Source of the DNA: Vreelandella profundi
Lineage (GTDB): Bacteria > Pseudomonadota > Gammaproteobacteria > Pseudomonadales > Halomonadaceae
DNA length: 64,000 bases
NCBI RefSeq assembly: GCF_019722725.1
Contig: NZ_CP077941.1
Location: 2,356,001 to 2,420,000 of the forward strand
Direction of reading: 5' to 3'
Shown here: piece after piece, positions 27,650 to 35,597 of the stretch
How positions within the stretch are numbered: position 1 is the first letter of the stretch
Layout: every line of letters starts with the position of its first letter
Made by a program: the position numbers and the translations under genes
Notes under the pieces: model-generated
The model's input: only the letters and a program-made list of their open reading frames with translations
Database searches by the model: none
Told to the model about the DNA's origin: nothing

Positions 27650-28852
27650 GTGAAATATCAAAGTATGGGGACGGTTTACCTGATAGCTCTGGGTGCTTTT
27701 GCACTGGGAATGGCTTCTTACGTTATTGCAGGGCTGGTGCCAATGATTGTCAGCGATTTTAGTGTGTCGGTTGCCAGGGCTGGTCAGTTGGTTACCGCCT
27801 TTACACTGGCCTATGGCATCGGATCACCGGTATTTGTTGCTCTGCTACCAGCCAATAAGCAGCGTTTAGGTCTATTGATCGCGCTGGCTATTTTCACCGT
27901 AGCCAACCTGGTTAGTGCACTGGTAACGACCTATACAGCTCTGGTCGTTAGTAGAATTTTTGCTGGCGTAGGCGCCGGTGTATATCTAGCCATGGGGATT
28001 GCTGCATCGGCTGCCGTTGTACCAAAGGATAAACGTGGCCAAGCACTGGCGATCATTATGGGTGGAATGGCCAGCGGCACCGTATTAGGCGTGCCTGCCG
28101 GACTAATGATCGCTGAGCAATTGGGATGGGCCTCAACGATGTGGCTTATTGCTATTCTTGGGCTCGTCTCAATGGTGAGTCTGGCAATAAAACTTCCTGC
28201 ACTTCCCGCCTCAGAAGCCTCCACCCTTCGGGAAAAATTTACCATCCTTAAAGATATGAAAGTCACTTTGATTCTGACAGTTTCCCTATTAGCTGCAGTA
28301 TCTAGCCTTGGGCTTTACACCTATATCGCGCCCATAATGGCTAATGAAAGCTTCGGTGGTATTTCAAATATCACTCCTTGGCTGTGGGTATGGGGTATTG
28401 GCGGTGTAGTGGGCAGTTTCCTTATTGGCCCTATAGCAGATCGCGTTAGCGGACCAAAGCTCGTGGCCATTATCATGCTTATGCTGACCGTATCCCTAGC
28501 TGCCCTACCCTTCACCGCGGGTGTTAATGCCTGGCTAGCAATGGTGCCGATTGCCATATGGGGAGCTGTGGGTTGGGCGCTACAAGTACCCCAGAACAAT
28601 CAGTTGATATCCGCACGTGAAGGAATTGGCGGTGGCAACGTAGCCGTAGCGCTCAATGAATCAGCACTTTACCTGGGTAGCGCGATTGGTGCCGCTGCTG
28701 GCGGGCTAATATTTGCCTTCCAGTTGGGAGGGTGGGCACTGCCTTTTACTGCCGCATCCATTGCGGGGCTTGGATTACTGTTGCAATTAATAGCACTGAA
28801 ATCAAATGGCATATTTAGCGCAAACAAGCCTGCCAGCTGTAGCTCTTCCTGA
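27650..28852 (+). CDS. MFS exporter (DHA1, arabinose-efflux/Cmx-like)
   Basis: A 400-aa, 12-segment major facilitator. GQLVTAFTLAYGIGSPVFVALL and RIFAGVGAGVYLAMGIAASAAVV are typical of DHA1 drug or sugar exporters, with motif C-like GGMASGTVLGVPAGLMIAEQLGW in segment 5. The start is the GTG at 27650 with GGAG (27639-27643) upstream; a longer TTG start at 27638 would overlap that site. Position behind a LuxR-type gene and a lux-box-like palindrome suggests population-density or signal-controlled export. The substrate is unknown. Confidence 0.82.
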   Translation: MKYQSMGTVYLIALGAFALGMASYVIAGLVPMIVSDFSVSVARAGQLVTAFTLAYGIGSPVFVALLPANKQRLGLLIALAIFTVANLVSALVTTYTALVVSRIFAGVGAGVYLAMGIAASAAVVPKDKRGQALAIIMGGMASGTVLGVPAGLMIAEQLGWASTMWLIAILGLVSMVSLAIKLPALPASEASTLREKFTILKDMKVTLILTVSLLAAVSSLGLYTYIAPIMANESFGGISNITPWLWVWGIGGVVGSFLIGPIADRVSGPKLVAIIMLMLTVSLAALPFTAGVNAWLAMVPIAIWGAVGWALQVPQNNQLISAREGIGGGNVAVALNESALYLGSAIGAAAGGLIFAFQLGGWALPFTAASIAGLGLLLQLIALKSNGIFSANKPASCSSS

Positions 28853-28871
28853 CTGTCATATCGATATATCG

Positions 28872-28911
28872 AGGCCTCGCTGCTCACTGGTTAAATAAAG
28901 GCACGAGGCCT
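28872..28911 (+). terminator. Weak hairpin after the MFS gene
   Basis: AGGCCTCG and CGAGGCCT pair across a 24-nt loop about 20 bp after the stop codon; the T-rich tail is short. Termination is uncertain. Confidence 0.4.
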
Positions 28912-28919
28912 TACTACTT

Positions 28920-29084
28920 CTACCACAAATGCCCAAGCCGATTCTCACCCGTGAGCAGGTCTGCACCAGCATCATCCTTTTACCCGGTTGGCTCACGGTG
29001 GTGGAAGCCAAACGCGGGGTGTTGAATGAGGCGGTGACGAGGGACGTTATGAGGGTTAGTGGAATCGAGGGTCAAAGCCTTTAA
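28920..29084 (+). pseudogene. Degenerate copy of the recD 3' end
   Basis: Translated from CTA at 28920 it reads LPQMPKPILTREQVC, then WLTVVEAKRGVLNEAVTRDVMRVSG, closely matching the intact recD end LPQTPNPILTRELVY ... WLTLIEAKRGILNDAVTREVMRVSG (about 24,770-24,926). The middle is changed (TSIILLPG for TGITRARD), so the motif is lost. No upstream recD sequence precedes it. A perfect hairpin follows, which may be the ancestral operon terminator. It marks an old recombination or insertion at the end of recD. Confidence 0.85.
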
Positions 29085-29088
29085 CACA

Positions 29089-29130
29089 TATGGCTTTGTA
29101 GTTAATGTGTAGCATCACTACAAAGCCGTA
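29089..29130 (+). terminator. Terminator after the recD remnant
   Basis: GGCTTTGTAGT and ACTACAAAGCC form a perfect 11-bp stem (with three more weaker pairs) and a 14-nt loop. It is followed on the plus strand by a T-rich tail. It also lies just past the stop codon of the GHKL gene on the other strand. Confidence 0.7.
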
Positions 29131-29158
29131 GCTATTATTTTGATTATTAAAAATTAAA

Positions 29159-30922
29159 CTATGCATGAGCTTCGCCACCAAGTTCCTTTAAAAGCCAGTT
29201 CAACTGATTCCTAGCATTTGAAATAATCTCGTCAAAAATAACAACCTCAGTATTAGGCTCTCGATTATAGTGAGGCGGGAGGTCTTGACCTCTTTTTCCT
29301 CCCACTAGTAAAATCTTCATTTCTGCACTCGTATAGGGTACAAAATCATTTCTATAAGCAGTAGCTTGTTGATAGTCTTTGTATCTTAAGCTATGGCTTG
29401 GTCGTTTGAATTCTATCAAAAGATATTCATTTGCAAAATTAGAGCTCATCAAAAGATCAGGACGCTTACTTTCTCTTTGTCCCGAATATTTTTTATTTAA
29501 ATAACTTTCAACCTGGCGCTTAAGCGTTTTATTACTACTAAATATCGAATACTTAACACCAAAAACCCATAAGCACTTTTCAAGTGCTGAGTGAACCACA
29601 TTTTCCTCCGTATCATCTTTATTACAAAGCTCCTCAAACCGATCAAGGAACTCCAATCTAGTCTTTGCCTGCTCAGCTACGATAGCAAGCTCTGCCAATC
29701 CAAATTCGGACAATGCTTCGGCTAGCTTAGCTATATCAGAATGTTCAGCTTCATGGATATAGTCTAATATAGCGCGATAATCTGTTCGTTCAAGAGCATC
29801 TAACAAGACCTCGACCATTGGCTCTACTTTTGCTTCTGGCTCTCCGTAGTACCTTCCCAAGATTGACTTTATAGCCTTATCCGCGTATTGCCTCTTATAC
29901 TCTGGTAGATGTGCAAGTCTTTCATTAATTCTCTTCTTCAATCTTGCTTGTGCAAGCCCCATTTCGCGGCCATATTCCTCTTTGACTTTGGCTTTAATTA
30001 TCGGTCGCACATACTCTGCAACCTCATGATAAAGTTCGCTATTTTCGACCAGCGCTCCCCAATCAGAAGTAACGTGATCAAACAATCCATCAACTTCTAC
30101 TTCTCCATATATTTTTTCTAATAATTTTGGAGGAAAATCTTCTTCTTTGTCTAACCCGAAAAAGTCAGGTCTACCTACTACTTTACCGCCAACTCTTATA
30201 GATATTCCCGGTTGTTTCAGTTTCCCTTTTTGATTAGAAACCGTGAATTGCAGGGTCACTGCACCAACAGACGGGAGCTTTTCATGATATTCATTATATA
30301 TCCCTTGTATGTCATCAATACCCAATATTTTGCCGTTAACGTTAATAACAAACCCTTCCTCTCGACCATACTCTTGAAGCAATAATTGTCGAATTTTTTC
30401 TGGACTCGGAAATACCAGCCCATGAATCAAGTCTGATAGTGTAATTTTGGTACCCTGCATCTCTGAGTCACAGTCTTTAACAAAAAGATTTATTGGCAAC
30501 TCTTCTATATCAGTTGCATTTTCAAAATCTTTAATTGATATTGAAAACTCACATATTCTTCCTCTCGACCATGTCTCTAACTGCATTGAATTTGCAATCA
30601 TTAACCCCGCGAATTTACCTATACCTTTCTTGCCTTTTACTTTTCGCCTCTTTAACGCTGTAATATTGCCTCGTCTTTTTCTGCGATCACTAGCAATAAT
30701 TAGATATTCTTTTAAGAGTTCTGTTTCTGTCATTCCAGAACCATTGTCATATATAATAATAGGACTATCTGTCATAGGTTCCGGTAAAAAAATATTAACT
30801 GATGACGCATCCGCATCCCAAGCATTATCGACTAATTCTTTAAGAGCCCTCTCAGTCGAACGATAATTTTCTGAGAGGAGCTTGGCTAGCCTTGTATCAA
30901 CTTGAAATGCTATTTCTTTCAT
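29159..30922 (-). CDS. GHKL (MORC/Hsp90-like) ATPase fused to a PD-(D/E)xK nuclease-like domain
   Basis: About 587 aa. The N-terminus is a GHKL ATPase: N-box ALKELVDNAWDADA (about residue 30), G1 IIYDNGSGM (about 58) and G2 GKKGIGKFAG (about 98), as in MORC, Hsp90 and MutL. A transducer-like middle and a helical, charged section follow. The C-terminus has RPDLL and LIEFKRPS near residues 480-500 and a downstream YQQATAY, which fits a PD-(D/E)xK nuclease. The start at 30922 has GGAG seven bases upstream. It is last in an AT-rich three-gene operon. Such ATPase-nuclease fusions occur in restriction-like defence loci; the exact family is not one I recognise. Confidence 0.72.
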   Translation of the reverse strand: MKEIAFQVDTRLAKLLSENYRSTERALKELVDNAWDADASSVNIFLPEPMTDSPIIIYDNGSGMTETELLKEYLIIASDRRKRRGNITALKRRKVKGKKGIGKFAGLMIANSMQLETWSRGRICEFSISIKDFENATDIEELPINLFVKDCDSEMQGTKITLSDLIHGLVFPSPEKIRQLLLQEYGREEGFVINVNGKILGIDDIQGIYNEYHEKLPSVGAVTLQFTVSNQKGKLKQPGISIRVGGKVVGRPDFFGLDKEEDFPPKLLEKIYGEVEVDGLFDHVTSDWGALVENSELYHEVAEYVRPIIKAKVKEEYGREMGLAQARLKKRINERLAHLPEYKRQYADKAIKSILGRYYGEPEAKVEPMVEVLLDALERTDYRAILDYIHEAEHSDIAKLAEALSEFGLAELAIVAEQAKTRLEFLDRFEELCNKDDTEENVVHSALEKCLWVFGVKYSIFSSNKTLKRQVESYLNKKYSGQRESKRPDLLMSSNFANEYLLIEFKRPSHSLRYKDYQQATAYRNDFVPYTSAEMKILLVGGKRGQDLPPHYNREPNTEVVIFDEIISNARNQLNWLLKELGGEAHA

Positions 30923-30964
30923 AATTAACTCCATTATTTTAAATCATATTACGCATACTACTTA

Positions 30965-32017
30965 TTATGGAATATTTGCTACAGAGCCAAAGTCTTTACG
31001 GTTAATTTCCCAATAGTCGAGCAAGCAGCCAATTACCCCGCGAAGTTCAATTGAAGACTCATAATGGCTTCTAAAACTTCGACTCATTGCGACATTTTCT
31101 AGCTCTTTTGCCACTGAAAAAATCACCTTCCCAACTTCACTTTTCGAAAAATATTCGCCGATAACATTTGTTGGCAAAGATTCAAAATCAGCAATTACCT
31201 TTGCACGTACCAGTGAAGATACAGCTTTACCTTCTGGAGCAAACTGTTCTACAAGAGATAGCGACGTAGACAACATTTTTGTAACGCCATTTCTACCCAT
31301 AGAACCATATGTAAACCCTTCGACCAGCTTATTCATCCTTTCATCATGATCCAAAAATGAAAGTTCTTTTAGAATAAAATCCACACCTACAGAAAACAAT
31401 GATAAAGAATAGTAGAAGCACCTTAATGCGACTTCTCGCTGGCTAGGCTTAGTCAATACCTGTTCAGCAAAAAATCTTGAAACTTCCATCCATTGATTAC
31501 ATGCATCAAAACCAATACCTTTAGCTAATAAGCCTTTTGATTTAATAATTTGGCCTTTCCAATCACCATCCAATTTACCTAAACTATAACCATCAATTAG
31601 CTCCAAAAATTCTTCATCAGCAAGCCTGGTTTTTAAGAACCGATCTGACTTTGATAATTTGGAAACAAAAACCCCATCCAATACTAAAACATCTAAATCA
31701 TGACCAAATTCTTTAACTTCGCTTCGCTTATCTGTCGTTGCCACTACAACATTGTTCGCATTTACGGCTTTCGCCAAACCTTTAGCCCAGAAAATCCTTT
31801 CAATGGCTTGTGGAGTTTTTTTATTTTTCACATCAACTATGGTAATGTTTCTTGCTAGAGAAGATTCACGGCTATATAGCCATAAATCTATATCGGTAAC
31901 ATCAAAACCTTTATATTCAAAGGGAACACCTCGAGCAACATAGTAACCTGATTGCAGAAAATAACTTCTTAGTTGCTCTTCCATTTCAAAACCTTTGGGA
32001 TTTTTTTTGACCGTCAA
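30965..32017 (-). CDS. PD-(D/E)xK endonuclease-like protein
   Basis: 350 aa. The N-terminal 100 residues resemble a restriction-endonuclease fold: MEEQLRSYFLQSGYYVARGVPFEY supplies the first helix and acidic residues, then D42-I-D44 and VDVKN (D62, K64) give the D...DxK core, followed by a helix and VVVATTDKRSE. The C-terminal 250 residues are helical and unrecognised. The start is a TTG at 32017 with AGGAGG six bases upstream, overlapping the stop of the upstream gene. An ATG at codon 12 is an alternative. It is AT-rich like its neighbours; it is probably a partner of the GHKL ATPase. Confidence 0.65.
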   Translation of the reverse strand: MTVKKNPKGFEMEEQLRSYFLQSGYYVARGVPFEYKGFDVTDIDLWLYSRESSLARNITIVDVKNKKTPQAIERIFWAKGLAKAVNANNVVVATTDKRSEVKEFGHDLDVLVLDGVFVSKLSKSDRFLKTRLADEEFLELIDGYSLGKLDGDWKGQIIKSKGLLAKGIGFDACNQWMEVSRFFAEQVLTKPSQREVALRCFYYSLSLFSVGVDFILKELSFLDHDERMNKLVEGFTYGSMGRNGVTKMLSTSLSLVEQFAPEGKAVSSLVRAKVIADFESLPTNVIGEYFSKSEVGKVIFSVAKELENVAMSRSFRSHYESSIELRGVIGCLLDYWEINRKDFGSVANIP

Positions 32018-32278
32018 AATCCACCTCCTGTTCTCAAGGAATTTATCATGTCATTAGTTTCAAATGGACTTCTTTGTATTTGTTCTCGCCTAATTATCTC
32101 CCTATTAACTTCTGGCCCTCTGAACTTGGTAATTGCAGCTCCAGGAAGAGAAGCAATTGACTGCTCACTTACGTCACCTTGTCTTATTGCCTGCAAAGCT
32201 AACTCTCCCACCGACGTCCCCCCCTGATTGAGTAGCGCTACACTTTAGAGTCCGATCCTATGCGTAAGGAGATTGGAC

Positions 32279-32542
32279 ATGAAGAAGCGTTTCAGCGAAG
32301 AACAGATCATTGGTTTCCTGGGCGAAGCCGAAGCGGGACTGCCCATCAAGGAGCTGTGCCGTCGGCACGGTTTCTCAGAAGCCAGCTATTATCTTTGGCG
32401 CAGCAAGTTCGGCGGAATGAGCGTACCGGACGCCAAGCGACTCAAAGAACTCGAAACCGAAAATACGCGATTAAAGAAGCTACTCGCCGAATCGCTACTG
32501 GAGATGGAGGTCACTCGCGAGGCGCTGAGAAAAAAGTGGTGA
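32279..32542 (+). CDS. IS3-family (IS407-like) transposase OrfA
   Basis: An 87-aa protein starting MKKRFSEEQIIGFLGEAEAG, the usual IS407-type N-terminus. The HTH PIKELCRRHGFSEASYYLWRSKFGG and a leucine-rich coiled coil KELETENTRLKKLLAESLLEM follow. AAGGAG precedes the ATG at 32279. It ends EALRKKW just after the AAAAAAG slippery sequence. Confidence 0.9.
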   Translation: MKKRFSEEQIIGFLGEAEAGLPIKELCRRHGFSEASYYLWRSKFGGMSVPDAKRLKELETENTRLKKLLAESLLEMEVTREALRKKW

Positions 32543-33399
32543 GCGCGCCTGCACGCCGCGAGATGGTGCGCTTCATGGTCTCGCGTGGCCTGAGTGAGCG
32601 CCGTGCGCTCTGTGTCATCTGTATGAGTGCCAGCGCGTTGCGCTATCAAGCGGCCCCTGATCGCAATGAGGCACTGCGTGAACGCATTGTTAGCTTGGCC
32701 CATCGGCATCGTCGTTATGGCGCTGGCATGATCTATCTGAAGCTGCGTCAAGCCGGTGAACGGGTCAATCATAAGCGCGTCGAGCGCCTCTATGCCGCGG
32801 CTCGATTGCAGATAAAACGGCGCAAGCGCAAGAAGGTTCCCATGTCTGAGCGTAAGCCACTGAGCCGCCCTAATGCTGCCAATCAGGTCTGGTCAATGGA
32901 TTTTGTGTTTGACCGTACAGCGGAAGGCCGCGTCATTAAGAACCTCACCGTTGTCGACGACGCTACGCATGAAGCCGTGGCTATCGTGCCTGAACGTGCC
33001 ATTGGTGGTCTGTTTTTAACACGGATGCTGGATCATCTGGCTTTACAACGCGGCCTACCTAGCGCCATTCGTACGGACAATGGAAAGGAATTCTGTGGGC
33101 GGGCCATGCTGTTATGGGCGCATCTACGTGGCGTTGCACTGTTTTTAATCGAACCTGGACAACCCAATCAAAACGCCTACATCGAATCGTTTAACGGGCG
33201 TTTTCGGGATGAATGTCTCAACGAGCACTGGTTCACCAGCCTACATCACGCCAGGGTCGTCATCGAGGCGTGGCGACGGGAATACAACGAGGAGCGGCCG
33301 AAGAAAGGACTTGGAGGGTTAACGCCTTCCGCCTATGCAGAGCAACTGGCGTTAAAAAACGATAAAGTAACTTCAGACTCTAAACCCGGATGCTACTGA
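32539..33399 (+). CDS. IS3-family (IS407-like) transposase OrfB
   Basis: DDE transposase, normally made as OrfAB by -1 slippage on AAAAAAG at 32530-32536. The integrase core is complete: VWSMDFVFDRTAEGR (first D), SAIRTDNGKEFCG (second D) and PNQNAYIESFNGRFRDECLNEHWF (E). The end YNEERPKKGLGGLTPSAYAEQL is typical. The frame is open upstream of 32539, so no true start is needed; I list the GTG at 32539 as the nominal start. Confidence 0.88.
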   Translation: MSAPARREMVRFMVSRGLSERRALCVICMSASALRYQAAPDRNEALRERIVSLAHRHRRYGAGMIYLKLRQAGERVNHKRVERLYAAARLQIKRRKRKKVPMSERKPLSRPNAANQVWSMDFVFDRTAEGRVIKNLTVVDDATHEAVAIVPERAIGGLFLTRMLDHLALQRGLPSAIRTDNGKEFCGRAMLLWAHLRGVALFLIEPGQPNQNAYIESFNGRFRDECLNEHWFTSLHHARVVIEAWRREYNEERPKKGLGGLTPSAYAEQLALKNDKVTSDSKPGCY

Positions 33400-34509
33400 G
33401 AATGGGGTGACGTCGCCACTTCTTTCTTTAAAAGTCTCATCAGTGGGCCACTACGACCACCTTTTGAACCATTCCTTATCGAGACTACACCTTTCAATTC
33501 TAATATCTTGTAATCTTGCCCAATAGCGCTCACGGGCCCGACCTCTCTTCCTTCAATTAGAGCCCCTAACAGTCTATCTATCATACTTATCTGACCTCTC
33601 ACATACGTACTTTTGGTCATACCATAAGTTAATGAGGCTACAAATGCTTTAGCCAAATCAAATGCATCATCAACCATAGAACTACTATATTTTGAGAATG
33701 CTGATGGTAAAGTAAGATAACCGACTTCCTCTTGATTATTACTTACGATATTAATATCAAAAAAACCGATTGAGTTTACTTTTTTAAAAAGTGGCTCACC
33801 TAAAATTTTAACTGCATCTACATATGAAACACATGCTTTTTGTTTGAGTAGTAAAGTTAATTCTTGAAGGGATACTTGTTCGCTTGGACGTAGAGAGTCT
33901 AAAACAAGCTTAGTTTTAACTGCTGAGTCTCTTCTAAAAAGATTACCATTAAAAAGTAATTTTTCATTTTTTCCAATAGCCTCGGCATCAACAAATCCAA
34001 TAGATTCAGAGTCATAAAACAACTGCAGAATTTCATTTTTAGCAAGTTTGTAATCATCTGACAACTGTTTTTCCAGCTCTGAACTTTTCACAGGTTTTAC
34101 AGACGCAAACTCTGCTAATTCCAAAGCAGAAATTTCAATACTTTTGGGAACAAGAGATTCGAATATATTAGACGTATGCTGTAATGCTGATGAGGTTGTT
34201 ATACCAAGAACACCAATACCTGATGGAGCAATATCAACCAATTCTTGCTCTTTTAAAACCTCAAGTAGTCTTGGAAGCTCAAATCCTATATTAATGTTAG
34301 AAGCGCTAGCTAAAACCTCTAACTTTTCATTTGACAATGTACTTTGATTAGTCTCAGAAATAGCTGATAGCAGAATTCCTGCTTTCCCTGCAACAAAAGT
34401 GTTCTGATACTGACCCTGGTTCGTAACATTCTGTAACTTATTCGTATGGTGAATTAACCAAGCACCTTGTACTTTTTTATCCAAACAACACCTCCTTATC
34501 AAAAATTCT

Positions 34510-34719
34510 TTATAACGTTGCTATGTGTAAGGGCAAAAAAGTAGTGGTTTCTGAAACGGTGACTAAATCAACCCATACATCTTCACAGTAGATATAGTGT
34601 CTTGGCTGGTAGGCGAGTACGCGATACGCAAGTGCTTGTTTAGAGTTAGCGGACAGCTCGCCATCAATATGTACTTGCTGGCTAATGGGGTAAAGCTCAA
34701 TGCGTGAGGCATTTTGCAT
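34510..34719 (-). CDS. Small protein of unknown function
   Basis: A 69-aa ORF, MQNASRIELYPISQQVHIDG at the start and ETTTFLPLHIATL at the end, which I do not recognise. AGGGA lies eight bases before the ATG, and base use is more like the core than the AT-rich operon downstream. Its stop is 25 bp before the TTG start of the split gene, so it could be the first member of that operon, or a core gene whose 3' end was altered when the accessory block arrived. Confidence 0.5.
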   Translation of the reverse strand: MQNASRIELYPISQQVHIDGELSANSKQALAYRVLAYQPRHYIYCEDVWVDLVTVSETTTFLPLHIATL

Positions 34720-34994
34720 GTAGATTGTCCCTGCGGCGTTTTTTTCGCTCTAATTATTTCAGATTAGCAGCTAAGTTCGTTGAAACCCATATTTGATTCA
34801 TTAAACTTTAGGCTACGAGAATGACTTGAATCATGCTCATACCCCATTACCGCCCTGCTACTCCCCCTACGCTACTGCGGGACAGCACGGCTATGATCTG
34901 TACTTTTTGTAAATCACGATGGGCGAGATGCCATCATGAAATCACCCCGCAATAGCGAGGCGTAAAGGCTGCGAAGGAGTTGTCATGGGCTCTT
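34720..34994. other. Intergenic region with no supported gene
   Basis: A 275-bp gap at the right edge of the accessory block. A 40-codon ORF (34833-34955) with CTFC and CHH residues has no ribosome-binding site, and a 12-codon ORF at 34985 has AAGGAG but is too short to support. I see no promoter or repeat worth calling. Confidence 0.5.
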
Positions 34995-35597
34995 CTAAAC
35001 GAATGCAGTCTCCTGAAAACTAGCACGTGCAGTCACAGCAAGGTGCCATTCCTGTAACTGTGGATTCTCTTCTTTCCAGCTCACCTCAGGCAGCCTGAAC
35101 GCTAGATAATCCAACGCCACCGCAATAGCAATTTCACCCAAATTGATAGTTGAGGGCTGCGGTGTTTCTCCAAGCTCACCTTTCAACTGATTCAACAACC
35201 TCTGAATGGCTCGCGAACGCCTCTGGCCCAGCTCGCTCTCGTCAATAGCGTTGCCATAATGCTTTCTGGCGATCACGGTCGTGAACGCGGCATCCATCAG
35301 GTTTTGGCCCAGCCCCGCCAGGTGCATCACTTCTGCCATATTGGCTGCTGGCAGCATTGGCGGGTTGGGGCTTACGCTATCCAGGTAAACGGCAATCAGC
35401 ATGGATTCGCTAAGCGTGGCGCCCTCCTCCGTTACCAGCGCGGGAATACGCCCGGCGGGGTTGGCCTTTAAGAGTTCGGCATCGTCTGCCCAGGGGTCGC
35501 ACCATTTGAGAGTGACGGTTTCTGCTAAGCCTTTTTCGAGTAACACGATGCGCGTCAGGCGCGCATAGGGTGATGTGGCGTTTAGGTAGAGTTCCAT
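34995..35597 (-). CDS. Glutathione S-transferase family protein
   Basis: A 200-aa GST. The thioredoxin-like N-terminus has MELYLNATSPYARLTRIVLLEKGL, with Ser or Tyr of SPYAR as candidate catalytic residues, GRIPALVTEEGATLSESMLIAVYLD (the cis-Pro and glutathione-gamma-glutamyl motif) and a helical C-terminal half. The ATG overlaps the stop codon of the upstream MFS gene (TAATG), so the pair is translationally coupled. A role in detoxifying a compound that the MFS protein exports is plausible but unproven. Confidence 0.85.
   Translation of the reverse strand: MELYLNATSPYARLTRIVLLEKGLAETVTLKWCDPWADDAELLKANPAGRIPALVTEEGATLSESMLIAVYLDSVSPNPPMLPAANMAEVMHLAGLGQNLMDAAFTTVIARKHYGNAIDESELGQRRSRAIQRLLNQLKGELGETPQPSTINLGEIAIAVALDYLAFRLPEVSWKEENPQLQEWHLAVTARASFQETAFV

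Larger units (their letters stand above)
32219..33408 (+). mobile_element. IS3-family element (IS407-like), apparently intact
   Basis: About 1190 bp. The ends share CCCC, AGTAGC and TTTAGAGTC in imperfect inverted repeats. A GACGTC copy borders each end (32213-32218 and 33409-33414). Because GACGTC is palindromic, the exact boundary and duplication length (4-6 bp) are ambiguous. orfA and orfB are both open, with an AAAAAAG slip site (32530-32536) and full DDE motifs, so it may be mobile. It interrupts a host gene on the opposite strand. Confidence 0.88.
32014..34484 (-). pseudogene. First gene of the GHKL/nuclease operon, split by an IS element
   Basis: Unrecognised protein. The start is a TTG at 34484 behind a perfect AAGGAGG. 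The frame runs MDKKVQGAWLIHHTNKLQN to RLLKKEVATS and is broken at 33414; it resumes with VGELALQAIRQGDVSEQSIA and ends NSLRTGGGF at 32014. Removing the IS and one GACGTC copy restores one 424-aa frame. Residues around 40-110 (LLEVLKEQELVDIAPSGIGVLG) look like winged-helix units, and the rest is alternating helix and strand. It probably recognises a signal or nucleic acid for the operon. In this genome it should be non-functional unless the IS excises. Confidence 0.75.

Noticed and set aside
34833..34955. 40-codon ORF with CTFC and CHH residues (zinc-finger-like)
   Set aside because: No ribosome-binding site, no recognised family and low-complexity neighbours; the Cys/His pattern is too short to trust.
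34985..35023. 12-codon ORF with a perfect AAGGAG before the GST stop
   Set aside because: Too short and overlaps the end of the GST gene on the other strand; probably chance or the stub of a lost gene.
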